DNA of 64,000 nt from Streptacidiphilus melanogenes. GTDB lineage: Bacteria > Actinomycetota > Actinomycetes > Streptomycetales > Streptomycetaceae. Positions 50,106-61,618 of the stretch are shown in pieces. Where the stretch lies: positions 41,009-105,008 of the forward strand of contig NZ_BBPP01000001.1 in assembly GCF_000787835.1 (NCBI RefSeq), in the 5' to 3' direction. Below the pieces are notes generated by a model that saw nothing but the letters and a program-made list of their open reading frames with translations, searched no databases and was not told the DNA's origin. The position numbers and the translations under genes were made by a program. Positions within the stretch are counted from its first letter, which is position 1. Each line of letters starts with the position of its first letter.

Positions 50106-50520
50106 TCACGCCGTGCCGAGGTCGCCTTCGAGGACGGTCTCGGTGATCGGCGGCCGGGTCCCACAAGGCGAGGATCTCGTTCGCCAGGACGTCGTACAGA
50201 CGCAGCACGAGCCGGTCCCCCGGGGAGACCTCCGCCACGAAGGAGACGCTGTCGGTCCCGGACGCCGCGAGTGCGGCGCGCACCCGGTTGACCCCTTCGT
50301 GCTCGTCCCGGCTGTCCGCAGCCGGCTGTGCGCTTCCGAGCTGCGGGAGGTGCGGCGCGGTGCGGAGGCTCCACCTGTGCGAGCCGGTTCGTCCCGTCAG
50401 GCGCCCGCCGGGTGCGGCCGGCGCCTCCGCATTGGTCTCCCGAAGGATCCTCAGCAGCGGTTCCCGGGTGCCGAAGGCGTGGAGGGCGGAGGCGTCGCGG
50501 ACGCGGTGTGCGTCAGTCAC
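50106..50520 (-). pseudogene. frameshifted hypothetical gene
   Basis: GTG at 50520 begins a good frame (VTDAHRVRDASALHAFGTRE...) that loses coding character after EILALWDP. Changing frame in the run GGGACCCGGCCGCCGATC near 50155 gives PPITETVLEGDLGTA and a stop at 50106-50108. The span of 415 bp is not a multiple of 3, in agreement with a one-base insertion (or two-base loss). The encoded protein would be about 137 residues, of unknown family. Either a recent mutation or a sequencing error. It is convergent with argF (13 bp apart) and follows the WYL regulator on the minus strand. Confidence 0.6.
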
Positions 50521-50561
50521 GCCGCAGACGCCAGCGCTCCGCACTGACGCCCGAGCCGCCG

Positions 50562-51515
50562 CTAGGCCGTAGCCTCTCGCGCCCGGTTGCCGAGGGTGCG
50601 GAGCTGGTCGACAAGCGCTGGGGGCGACTGGACGGTGAAGGGCAGGTCGAGCATCAGCAGCCGGACCGCCATCCAGTCGAGGCGGTCTGCGTCGGCGCTC
50701 CAGCGGGCGCGGCCGTCGGGCAGTTGGGTGACCTCGCCCGGGGCTTGGCCGAGCTTCGAGCGGAGCAGGTCCGGGTCCGCGTCGAAGTCGACCACCACCG
50801 GGGAGGACGGCCACATCCGGCGCAGCTTGTCCTGGACGAAGGCCGCCGCGTCCGAGGCGGGCAGCTCTCGGGCGGTCGAGCGGGCGCCCGTCGCGGTCGG
50901 AGTGAGGAGGCGGTCCACGCGGAAGAGGCGCCAGTCGTCGCGGTCCAGGTCCCAGGCGACCAGGTACCAGCGGCGTCCGGTCGCCACCAGGCGCTGCGGT
51001 TCGACGTGGCGGCGCGTCTCCGCGCCGTCCGCCGCGCGGTAGGAGAAGCGGACGCGTTCGTGGTTGGTGATCGCGCCCGCGATCACCGTCAGCACGGCCG
51101 GTTCGACCCGAGGGCCGCCGCCCGTCATGGTGACCACGGCGGCGCCCAGCGCGCCCACGCGGTAGCGCAGGCGTGAGGGCAGGACCTGCTCCAGTTTCGT
51201 CAGCGCGCGCAGGGACGCGTCCTCGATGCCGTCGACCGCGCTGCCCGCTGCCGCGCGCAGGCCGACCGCGATGGCGACGGCCTCCTCGTCGTCGAGCAGC
51301 AGCGGCGGCAGCGCGCGGCCCGCGACCAGCCGGTAGCCGCCGACGGAGCCCATGGTGGCCTCGACCGGATAGCCGAGGTCCCGCAGGCGGTCGACGTCGC
51401 GGCGAATGGTACGGGTGCTGACCTCGAGCCGGTCGGCGAGCTCCGTGCCCGACCACTCCCGCGGTGTCTGCAGCAAGGAGAGCAGATTCAACAGTCGTGC
51501 CGAGGTGTCCATCAT
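50562..51515 (-). CDS. WYL-domain transcriptional regulator (HTH_11/YafY type)
   Basis: 317 residues. N-terminal winged helix HTH_11 (ARLLNLLSLLQTPREWSGTE...VSTRTIRRDVDRLRDLGYPV), then a WYL domain with GRRWYLVAWDLDRDDWRLFRVDRL and a WCX C-terminal part. WYL regulators sense nucleotides or small ligands. The usual start is the ATG at 51515 or the next codon (MMDTS). It is divergent from an MFS exporter, and the shared spacer contains the inverted repeat AGGACA-N5-TGTCCT, so it likely controls that exporter and itself. Confidence 0.9.
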   Translation of the reverse strand: MMDTSARLLNLLSLLQTPREWSGTELADRLEVSTRTIRRDVDRLRDLGYPVEATMGSVGGYRLVAGRALPPLLLDDEEAVAIAVGLRAAAGSAVDGIEDASLRALTKLEQVLPSRLRYRVGALGAAVVTMTGGGPRVEPAVLTVIAGAITNHERVRFSYRAADGAETRRHVEPQRLVATGRRWYLVAWDLDRDDWRLFRVDRLLTPTATGARSTARELPASDAAAFVQDKLRRMWPSSPVVVDFDADPDLLRSKLGQAPGEVTQLPDGRARWSADADRLDWMAVRLLMLDLPFTVQSPPALVDQLRTLGNRAREATA

Positions 51516-51538
51516 GTTTTCCAGAGTCCGCGACCACT

Positions 51539-51555
51539 AGGACAAGACCTGTCCT
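51539..51555. promoter_or_regulatory. inverted repeat operator between WYL regulator and MFS exporter
   Basis: AGGACA (51539-51544), AGACC, TGTCCT (51550-51555). A further related half-site, AGGTCCTGTC, follows at about 51571. It is 24-40 bp upstream of the regulator start. Confidence 0.7.
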
Positions 51556-51592
51556 ATATCCCGCATAGCTTAGGTCCTGTCAACGCGAGAAC

Positions 51593-51617
51593 AGCAGGCA
51601 GCAGGCAGCAGGCAGCT
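51593..51617. repeat. 7-bp tandem repeat in 5' region of MFS gene
   Basis: Three head-to-tail copies of GCAGGCA (from AGCAGGCAGCAGGCAGCAGG) precede a looser GC-rich continuation. It lies in the untranslated region before the exporter ATG at 51653. Confidence 0.7.
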
Positions 51618-51652
51618 GCAAGTGGCAGGCAAGCGGCAGGGGAGAAGAACAG

Positions 51653-55994
<4,342 letters not shown>

Positions 55995-56015
55995 GCGCGC
56001 GCCGCCGCATCCGCG

Positions 56016-56052
56016 CGAACGGCCCTGCTCCCCTCGGGAGCAGGGCCGTTCG
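56016..56052. terminator. strong intrinsic terminator of acnA
   Basis: A perfect 17-bp stem (56016-56032 with 56036-56052, CGAACGGCCC.../...GGGCCGTTCG) closed by a CTC loop and followed by GCGTTTTCC. The strongest single hairpin in the window. Confidence 0.92.
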
Positions 56053-56071
56053 GCGTTTTCCTGACAGGGCG

Positions 56072-56115
56072 TTGACTGGCCTAACCCCAGATGTAACCCT
56101 GTATGGGGTTAGGCC
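56072..56115. promoter_or_regulatory. promoter and 12-bp inverted repeat of the RHH-ClpN gene
   Basis: TTGACT (56072-56077) is a good -35; TAACCC at 56094-56099 is at -10 distance. GGCCTAACCCCA (56078-56089) and TGGGGTTAGGCC (56104-56115) are perfect 12-bp arms that enclose the -10. This should be an operator for a repressor, perhaps the gene's own N-terminal RHH domain. Confidence 0.8.
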
Positions 56116-56141
56116 ATAGCGAACGTCTCCCGGAGGCACGC

Positions 56142-56894
56142 ATGCCCAAGATCAACGTCTATCTGCCCGACGACCTCGCCGCCGCGGTGAAGGCCGCCGA
56201 GATCCCCGTCTCGGCCGTGTGCCAGAAGGCACTGGCCGACGCCGTCCAGGCGGTGACGCTCGCCCGCAAGGGCGTCGCCCTGCTGCGCGACCCGGGCTTC
56301 GACCCGGACGCCCGTCCGGAACTGGCCGCGCGTCTCGCCGGTCGGATGACGGACCGGCTCAAGGCGTCGGTCGAGCTTGCCCACCAGGCCGCGGGGGAGG
56401 GGCCGGTCGGCACGCGGCACCTGCTCGTCGGCTTGATCGACGAGGGCGGCAACCTCGGGGTCCGGCTGCTGCCCGCGCTCGGCGAGGAGCCCGACGCGCT
56501 GCGCGAGGCCGCGCTGGCGAGCACCGCGGAGGAGCCGCTGCCGAACGCGACCGGGGCGGCGGGCGCGGCGGGCGGCTTCTGGACGGGCCTCACCATGCCC
56601 GCCCGCAGCGCGATCGGCGCCGCGCTGGAGGCGGCGCTCGACCTCGGCCACAACTACATCGGCTGCGAGCACCTCCTGCTCGGCCTGCTCGCCGAGGAGC
56701 AGAGCGGCGCGGGCCACCTCCTCGCCGCCGCCGGCCTGGATGCCGCCGCGGTCCGCCGCGCGATCACCACCGCGATGGCCGGCTTCGCCCAGGCTCGCCA
56801 GAACACGACCCCGCCCGGCACCGAATCCCTGCTGCGCCAGCTCGCCCAGCGCCTCGATGGCATCGAACACCGCCTCGGTGCGGCGGGCCTCTGA
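56142..56894 (+). CDS. RHH-like N terminus fused to ClpN-repeat domain
   Basis: 250 residues. ATG 56142 (MPKINVYLPDDLAAAVKAAE) with CGGAGG upstream. Residues 1-40 look like a ribbon-helix-helix DNA-binding module (KINVYLPDDL strand and two helices). Two Clp N-terminal (Clp_N) repeats follow: about 80-145 (AHQAAGEGPVGTRHLLVGLIDEGGN) and about 168-230 (LEAALDLGHNYIGCEHLLLGLLAEEQSGAGHLL). There is no ATPase. Clp_N domains bind proteolysis substrates or adaptors. The protein could be a stress-responsive autorepressor that links DNA binding to proteolysis; the inverted repeat at 56078-56115 supports self-control. Exact function unknown. Confidence 0.85.
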   Translation: MPKINVYLPDDLAAAVKAAEIPVSAVCQKALADAVQAVTLARKGVALLRDPGFDPDARPELAARLAGRMTDRLKASVELAHQAAGEGPVGTRHLLVGLIDEGGNLGVRLLPALGEEPDALREAALASTAEEPLPNATGAAGAAGGFWTGLTMPARSAIGAALEAALDLGHNYIGCEHLLLGLLAEEQSGAGHLLAAAGLDAAAVRRAITTAMAGFAQARQNTTPPGTESLLRQLAQRLDGIEHRLGAAGL

Positions 56895-56940
56895 GCGACG
56901 TGCATGATCTAGCAGGGCGAAAAAATCGAAAATCTGTTCC

Positions 56941-56953
56941 TATACTGGTGGAG
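56941..56953 (+). promoter_or_regulatory. -10 box of predicted leaderless transcript
   Basis: TATACT at 56941-56946, 6 nt, then GTG at 56953. The upstream 30 bp (GCGAAAAAATCGAAAATC) are unusually AT-rich for this genome. Confidence 0.65.
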
Positions 56954-57324
56954 TGAACACCTCGCCCGTCCCTCCCGGCTGGCCGGAGCGCGTGCAGCCC
57001 CCTGGCAGCCCCGGCTGGGAGGAGTCTGCGCGCAGGTGGCTCTACGACCAGGTGCCGGGCGAGTGGCGGCGGTACCACGTGCTCTACAAGCACCCGCTGA
57101 TGCTCGCCCGGGACGTCCGCTACCTCACCGACGGCTCGCTCCAGGTCGCCCGCACCGCCTACTCGCGTGCCCGGGTGGAGCTCGCCGACCACTTCGAGCC
57201 CCATGCCATCGAGGAGCGCCTCCGCGCCTACGCGGAGGAGGGCGCCAGGCTCAGCGTCCTGGCCCGCCAGGTGCAGTTGGTCGAGGACGCCCTCTCGGGC
57301 GTGCGATGGGTGCCCAAGCTCTGA
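56953..57324 (+). CDS. conserved hypothetical protein (123 aa)
   Basis: 123 residues, probably soluble and helical: WEESARRWLYDQVPGEWRRYHVLYKHPLMLARDVRYLTDG..., a pattern of long amphipathic helices with many Arg, Tyr and Glu residues. It resembles a small Streptomyces family of unknown function near acnA, from memory. No domain is recognised. GTG 56953 is preceded by TATACT at exactly -12 and no separate Shine-Dalgarno, so it is likely leaderless. It precedes the flavin-dependent monooxygenase gene on the same strand by 99 bp. Confidence 0.7.
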   Translation: MNTSPVPPGWPERVQPPGSPGWEESARRWLYDQVPGEWRRYHVLYKHPLMLARDVRYLTDGSLQVARTAYSRARVELADHFEPHAIEERLRAYAEEGARLSVLARQVQLVEDALSGVRWVPKL

Positions 57325-57380
57325 CGGTGGAGCGCGCAGACGCTTGTTCTCTTGTGTGCGCGGTGGTACCCATGCCGAGG

Positions 57381-57397
57381 ACTGACGCATCGTCAGT
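57381..57397. promoter_or_regulatory. ACTGACG-CAT-CGTCAGT palindrome upstream of monooxygenase
   Basis: Perfect 7-bp arms around CAT, 27 bp before the GTG at 57424. The core ACTGACGCATC also occurs (reverse-complemented) in the operators at 60049 and 60107. Confidence 0.6.
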
Positions 57398-57423
57398 TGT
57401 CGGACGCCGGAAGGGACAAGCCC

Positions 57424-58413
57424 GTGACGGTCACCACGCTGCGCTTCAACCAGGTCGCGCCCGGCCTGGACCGCAAGGATGTCGCCGCCCGCTATCGCGC
57501 CACCGTCGAGATGGCCGCGCACGCCGAGGCGAACGGCTTCGACCTGATCACCCTGGAGGAGCACCACGGCGTCGTCGACGGCTGGAGCCCGGCGCCCATC
57601 GCGACCGCGGCGGCGATCGCGGGGGCCACCAGCCGCATCCCGATGATGCTGTGCGCGCTGATCACGCCGCTGTACGACCCACTGCGGCTGGCCGAGGAGC
57701 TCACCGTGCTGGACCACCTCAGCGACGGGCGGGTCACCACCGTCGCGGGGCTCGGCTACCGGCCGGCCGAGTACGAGCTGATGGGCGTCGCGTGGAAGGA
57801 GCGCGGTCGGATCCAGGACGAGGTGCTGGCCGCGCTGGTGGCGGCCTGGACGGGGGAGGAGTTCGAGTACCGCGGGCGCACGGTGCGGCTCACCCCGCCG
57901 CCGCTGACCGCGCCGCATCCGCCGCTGATCGTCGGCGGCTCGTCCAAGGCCGCCGCCCGGCGCGCGGTCCGGCTGCGGCTGCCGCTGTTCACCGCCGCCT
58001 ACCTGCCCGAACTGGTCGAGTACTACGAGTCGTTGGCTGCGGCGGCAGACTGGCACGAGGGCTTCGTCCTGCTGCCGCCGGAGCGCACCCGGATGATCCA
58101 CTGCACCGAGGACCCCGACCGCGCCTGGGCGCGGTACGGCGAGCACTTCCTCCACGAGGCCAGCACCTACGCCTCCTGGCAGACGCCCGACATCCGCTCG
58201 GCCGTGGCCACACGGGCACTGACGGTCGACCAGCTCCGCGCGGAGGGCGTCTACTGCTGCCTGACCCCGCAGGAGTGCGTGGCGGTCGCCGAGGCGGAGG
58301 GTCCGATGGGCACCCTGCTGCTGCACCCGATGTGCGGCGGCATGCCGGTGGAGGCGGGCTGGGAGAGCCTGCGCCTCTTCACGGACGAAGTGATGCCGCG
58401 GATCCGCCCCTGA
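57424..58413 (+). CDS. LLM-class flavin-dependent oxidoreductase
   Basis: 329 residues of the luciferase-like TIM-barrel type. Signatures: EMAAHAEANGFDLITLEEHHGVVDGW near the N terminus (as in bacterial luciferase and F420-dependent enzymes), then GRVTTVAGLGYRPAEYELMGV and PPLIVGGSSKAAARRAVRL. It uses FMNH2 or F420 to oxidise an unknown substrate. GTG 57424 has GGAAGGGA upstream. The promoter carries a palindrome related to the nearby TetR operators, so control by one of the two TetR proteins at 58-60 kb is likely. It is convergent with the first TetR gene, 25 bp away. Confidence 0.88.
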   Translation: MTVTTLRFNQVAPGLDRKDVAARYRATVEMAAHAEANGFDLITLEEHHGVVDGWSPAPIATAAAIAGATSRIPMMLCALITPLYDPLRLAEELTVLDHLSDGRVTTVAGLGYRPAEYELMGVAWKERGRIQDEVLAALVAAWTGEEFEYRGRTVRLTPPPLTAPHPPLIVGGSSKAAARRAVRLRLPLFTAAYLPELVEYYESLAAAADWHEGFVLLPPERTRMIHCTEDPDRAWARYGEHFLHEASTYASWQTPDIRSAVATRALTVDQLRAEGVYCCLTPQECVAVAEAEGPMGTLLLHPMCGGMPVEAGWESLRLFTDEVMPRIRP

Positions 58414-58438
58414 GCATCGCGCCCGACTGCTTCACGCC

Positions 58439-59077
58439 TCAGTCCGGGGCGGTCAGGTAGCCCCGCAGGAGCTTCTTGCACTCGGCGATGAGCACCGGGT
58501 CGCCCTCGGCGTCCTGGCGGAAGGCGAGGCGCAGGACCGCGTCCGCGCACTCCAGTGCGACCTGCAGGGAGATGCGGGCGGCCGCGCGGTCCTCGCCGCC
58601 GATGAGATCGCCGAGGAGGGCCCAGAGCCGGTCGGCGACCGCCGCGTTGTTCTCCAGTACCGAATCGAGCAGGTGGACGCTCTGCGCGTCCTCGCGGCCG
58701 ACCGCCCCGAAGTCAACGACGCCGAAGCCGGGCACGGCGCGGTGCATGGCGACGTACTCCTCCACCGCGAGGTCGACCATGGTCGCGATGTCGGAGGGCC
58801 GCTCCGCCTCCATGCGCCGGGTGAGCCGGTCCATGAAGTGTTCGAGGTTGCGCTCGGCGAGCGCGCCCAGCAGTCCGTCGATTCCGGGGAAGAACTGGTA
58901 GAGCGTGCCGATCGGCACCTCCGCGCGACGGGCGACCTCCTTGGTGGTCAGCGCGGTGTAGCCGACCTCGTCGAGCAGGCGCGCGGTGGCATCGAGGATG
59001 CGGTCGAAGCGCTCCTGACTGCGTCGCTGCACGGGCCGACGACGGACGCTGCCTTCGGATGGCGCGGGAACGTGCAT
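58439..59077 (-). CDS. TetR-family transcriptional regulator
   Basis: 212 residues. N-terminal TetR helix-turn-helix: RRSQERFDRILDATARLLDE, VGYTALTTKEVARRAEVPIGTLYQFFPG. The C-terminal ligand domain is distinct from the TetR at 60133. ATG 59077 is preferred (MHVPAPSEGSVRRRP). It lies 56 bp downstream of the hydroxyacyl-CoA dehydrogenase on the same strand. It may control that gene or the monooxygenase, but its ligand is unknown. Confidence 0.9.
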   Translation of the reverse strand: MHVPAPSEGSVRRRPVQRRSQERFDRILDATARLLDEVGYTALTTKEVARRAEVPIGTLYQFFPGIDGLLGALAERNLEHFMDRLTRRMEAERPSDIATMVDLAVEEYVAMHRAVPGFGVVDFGAVGREDAQSVHLLDSVLENNAAVADRLWALLGDLIGGEDRAAARISLQVALECADAVLRLAFRQDAEGDPVLIAECKKLLRGYLTAPD

Positions 59078-59133
59078 GGCCTCACTCTGCCTGATCGAGT
59101 GCGGCCTTGGCGAGCCACTAACGTGAGTTCTTC

Positions 59134-60015
59134 TCACGTTCCTTTGGGGGTTGCCGCGTAGTCGTGGAAGCCGCGGCCGGACTTGCGGCCCAGCAGGCCT
59201 GCCTGCACCATCCGCGCCAGCAGCGGCGGTGCCGAGTGCAGCGGCTCCTTGTACTCCGCGTACATCGACTCGGCGATCGCCTGCACGGTGTCCAGCCCGA
59301 TCAGGTCGGCGAGTGCCAACGGACCCAGCGGGTGTGCGCAGCCCTGCACCATGCCCTGGTCGATGTCCTCGGCCGAGGCGAAGCCGGACTCCAGCATCCG
59401 GATCGCGGAGAGCAGATAGGGCACCAGCAGCGCGTTGACGACGAAGCCCGCCCGGTCGCCGGAGCGGATCACGTGTTTGGCCAGGACACCGGTGACGAAC
59501 GCCTCGGCGCGCTGCGCGGTCCGCTCGGAGGTGAGGAGCGAGGGAACGAGCTCGACCAGCGGCAGGACCGGCACCGGGTTGAAGAAGTGGATGCCGATGA
59601 CCTGGCCCGGTCGTGAGGTCGCCGTCGCGAGCTTGACCATGGGGATCGAGGAGCTGTTGGAGGCGAGGATCGCGTCCGGGTCCTCGACGGCCCGGTCCAG
59701 CCGCGCGAAGACCTCGGTCTTGATCCGCTCGGACTCGGCGACCGCCTCCACCACCAGCTCCCGGTCGGCGAAGTCGGACAGGTCGGTGGTCCAGCGCAGG
59801 CGGCCGAGGGCCTTCTCGCGCTCCGGCTCGCTCAGCCGGCCGCCGCGGACTGCGCGGGCGAGCGAGTGCTCGACGCGTCCGCGCCCGGCGGCCAGCGCGT
59901 CCGCGTCGATCTCGCCGACCAGGACGTCGAGTCCGGCGCGGGCGCAGACCTCGGCCACGCCGGAGCCCATCAGTCCGGCGCCGACGACTCCGACGCGGTG
60001 GACGGGCTGGTTCAT
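59134..60015 (-). CDS. 3-hydroxyacyl/3-hydroxybutyryl-CoA dehydrogenase
   Basis: 293 residues. N-terminal NAD-binding Rossmann domain (VGVVGAGLMGSGVAEVCARAG), catalytic region with SNSSSIPMVKLA and HFFNPVPVLPLVELV (catalytic His), and C-terminal helical dimerisation domain (HPLGPLALADLIGLDT). Oxidises or reduces 3-hydroxyacyl-CoA with NAD(P). The promoter (TTGACA on the minus strand 60089-60084, CTAACT at 60065-60060) overlaps the 60049-60062 palindrome, so it is probably repressed by the divergent TetR protein. Confidence 0.93.
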   Translation of the reverse strand: MNQPVHRVGVVGAGLMGSGVAEVCARAGLDVLVGEIDADALAAGRGRVEHSLARAVRGGRLSEPEREKALGRLRWTTDLSDFADRELVVEAVAESERIKTEVFARLDRAVEDPDAILASNSSSIPMVKLATATSRPGQVIGIHFFNPVPVLPLVELVPSLLTSERTAQRAEAFVTGVLAKHVIRSGDRAGFVVNALLVPYLLSAIRMLESGFASAEDIDQGMVQGCAHPLGPLALADLIGLDTVQAIAESMYAEYKEPLHSAPPLLARMVQAGLLGRKSGRGFHDYAATPKGT

Positions 60016-60048
60016 CTCAGACCTCCGTGCAGCAGGATCCGTTGTTTG

Positions 60049-60062
60049 ACTGATGCGTCAGT
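60049..60062. promoter_or_regulatory. TetR operator 1, ACTGATGCGTCAGT
   Basis: 14-bp near-palindrome that overlaps the -10/+1 region of the dehydrogenase promoter. An identical copy lies 58 bp away at 60107. Confidence 0.85.
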
Positions 60063-60106
60063 TAGCCCGCTGGATGCGCCCAGTGTCAAGGGGAGTCTTG
60101 TGTCTG

Positions 60107-60120
60107 ACTGATGCGTCAGT
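60107..60120. promoter_or_regulatory. TetR operator 2, ACTGATGCGTCAGT
   Basis: Identical to operator 1, ending directly before the AGGA Shine-Dalgarno of the TetR gene. Binding there would repress the regulator's own translation start region and its promoter. Confidence 0.85.
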
Positions 60121-60132
60121 AGGATGATCTGT

Positions 60133-60744
60133 ATGACGGACGAGGACCGGCGGGGAGCGATCCTGGAGGCCACCTGGCAGCTGATCGCCGAGCGGGGCTT
60201 CCACGCCGTGCGGATCAGCGACATCGCCAAGGTGTGCGGCACCAGCACGGGCACGGTGCACTACTACTTCCCGGGCAAGGACGACGTGCTGACGCAGGCG
60301 CTGAAGCACTGCGTCGAGCAGGCGTTCATCCGGCAGAGCCGGGAGCTGCGCGCCATCGACGACGCCCACGAGCGGCTGCTCAAGCTGATCGACATGCAGC
60401 TGCCCCGGACGGGCCGGGTGCGTGACGAGTGGTCGATCTGGCTCCAGTACTGGGCCGAGGCCGTGGTCCGGCCGGAGTTCCGGCCCGCGCACAACGAGTT
60501 CTACGCCCGCTGGCACCAGACCGTGGTGCGGATCGTCCGGCGCGGCCAGAGGCAGGGCGTCTTCCGTGCGGACGTGTCGCCGGAGGAGCTGGCCGTCCAC
60601 CTGACCGCGCTCACGGACGGCGCCGCGATCCAGGTGCTCACCGGTCGCCCCGGCATGACCGTCTCGGTGATGCGGGAGCTGCTGATCGGCTATGTCCAGC
60701 GGGAACTGCTCGCCGACGGGCGCACCTTCCCGGAACCCGCATGA
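60133..60744 (+). CDS. TetR-family transcriptional regulator (divergent)
   Basis: 203 residues. [51 protein letters not shown]. The C-terminal domain is of the fatty-acid/acyl-CoA-sensing kind (TetR_C), as suits its place next to a hydroxyacyl-CoA dehydrogenase. ATG 60133 is preferred over 60124 because AGGA lies 8 nt upstream. Two identical operators (60049, 60107) in the shared spacer argue for joint control of both divergent genes. The stop overlaps the NUDIX start (ATGA). Confidence 0.92.
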   Translation: MTDEDRRGAILEATWQLIAERGFHAVRISDIAKVCGTSTGTVHYYFPGKDDVLTQALKHCVEQAFIRQSRELRAIDDAHERLLKLIDMQLPRTGRVRDEWSIWLQYWAEAVVRPEFRPAHNEFYARWHQTVVRIVRRGQRQGVFRADVSPEELAVHLTALTDGAAIQVLTGRPGMTVSVMRELLIGYVQRELLADGRTFPEPA

Positions 60745-61403
60745 GCGCGGACGCCGCCGCGCAGCCCGAGCCCCGGCCGCACCCCGAGCGGCCCCAGCCG
60801 CAGCCCGGCGCCGACCACGACGCGATCCGCCGCAACCTCGCCGCCTTCCCGCGTCGCTCGGCCGTGGGCGAGCGTGCCGCCGCCGTCGCGGTCTGCGTGC
60901 TGCCGTCGCCGACCGGGCCGCAGCTGCTGATGATCAAGCGCGCGGCCCGGGGCCGCAACGCCGGGCAGTGGGCGCTGCCCGGCGGCCGGGTCGAGCCGGG
61001 GGAGACCTCCGTCCGGACCGCCCTGCGTGAACTCGCCGAGGAGACCGGCGTCGAGGCCCCCGCCTCCGCCGTGGCCGGCCTGCTGGACGACTACCTCGCG
61101 GGCACCGGCTTCGTGATCACCCCGGTCGTGGTGCTGCTCGACGCACCGCCCGCGCGGCTGCGCCGCTGCCCGCGCGAGGTGCACTCGCTGCACCGCATCC
61201 CGCTCGCCCGGCTCTGCGACGCGGACGTGCCGCGCTGGCGGGAGACGCGCGACGGCGGCCGGCTGCTGCAGATGCCGCTGCGCCGCAACATGGTCGTGCA
61301 CGCGCCGACCGGCGCGCTGTTGTGGCAGTTCCGCGAGGTGGCGCTGCTCGGTCGGCACACCCGGGTGAGCGATCTGGACGAGCCGGAGTTCGCGCGCACC
61401 TGA
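60741..61403 (+). CDS. NUDIX hydrolase
   Basis: 220 residues. The NUDIX box is complete: [20 protein letters not shown] followed by ETGVE (GX5EX7REUXEEXGU). A Pro/Gln-rich N terminus precedes it. It hydrolyses a nucleoside diphosphate-linked compound or CoA derivative; the resemblance to CoA pyrophosphatases (NudL) would fit its neighbours, but the LLTxRxxxL-type CoA motif is only loosely present ([21 protein letters not shown]). ATG 60741 overlaps the TetR stop by 4 bp. Confidence 0.9.
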   Translation: MSADAAAQPEPRPHPERPQPQPGADHDAIRRNLAAFPRRSAVGERAAAVAVCVLPSPTGPQLLMIKRAARGRNAGQWALPGGRVEPGETSVRTALRELAEETGVEAPASAVAGLLDDYLAGTGFVITPVVVLLDAPPARLRRCPREVHSLHRIPLARLCDADVPRWRETRDGGRLLQMPLRRNMVVHAPTGALLWQFREVALLGRHTRVSDLDEPEFART

Positions 61404-61532
61404 GCGGCTGCCCGAAGGCAGCGCTTGCCTTCGCCCTCCCCCGTGCCGCTCGGGGCAGCACCGGCGCGCTTCCGCAACGTTTCGGGCATCTCTTTCCCTT
61501 CAGCCTTGACACGACTTCATCCCATTGGCTCT

Positions 61533-61559
61533 GCTTGAAGTTCAGAAGTTGTATTCAAG
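61533..61559. promoter_or_regulatory. CTTGAA...TTCAAG inverted repeat upstream of ROK gene
   Basis: CTTGAA (61533-61538) and TTCAAG (61554-61559) are separated by 15 nt within an AT-richer stretch. TTGACA occurs at 61506-61511. A site for autoregulation by the ROK protein is possible but not shown. Confidence 0.45.
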
Positions 61560-61618
61560 GCCGAAAGCAGGCCGCGAACAGGTCTCCGCCGCAAGGGCGC
61601 GGGGAGGATGGATCGATC

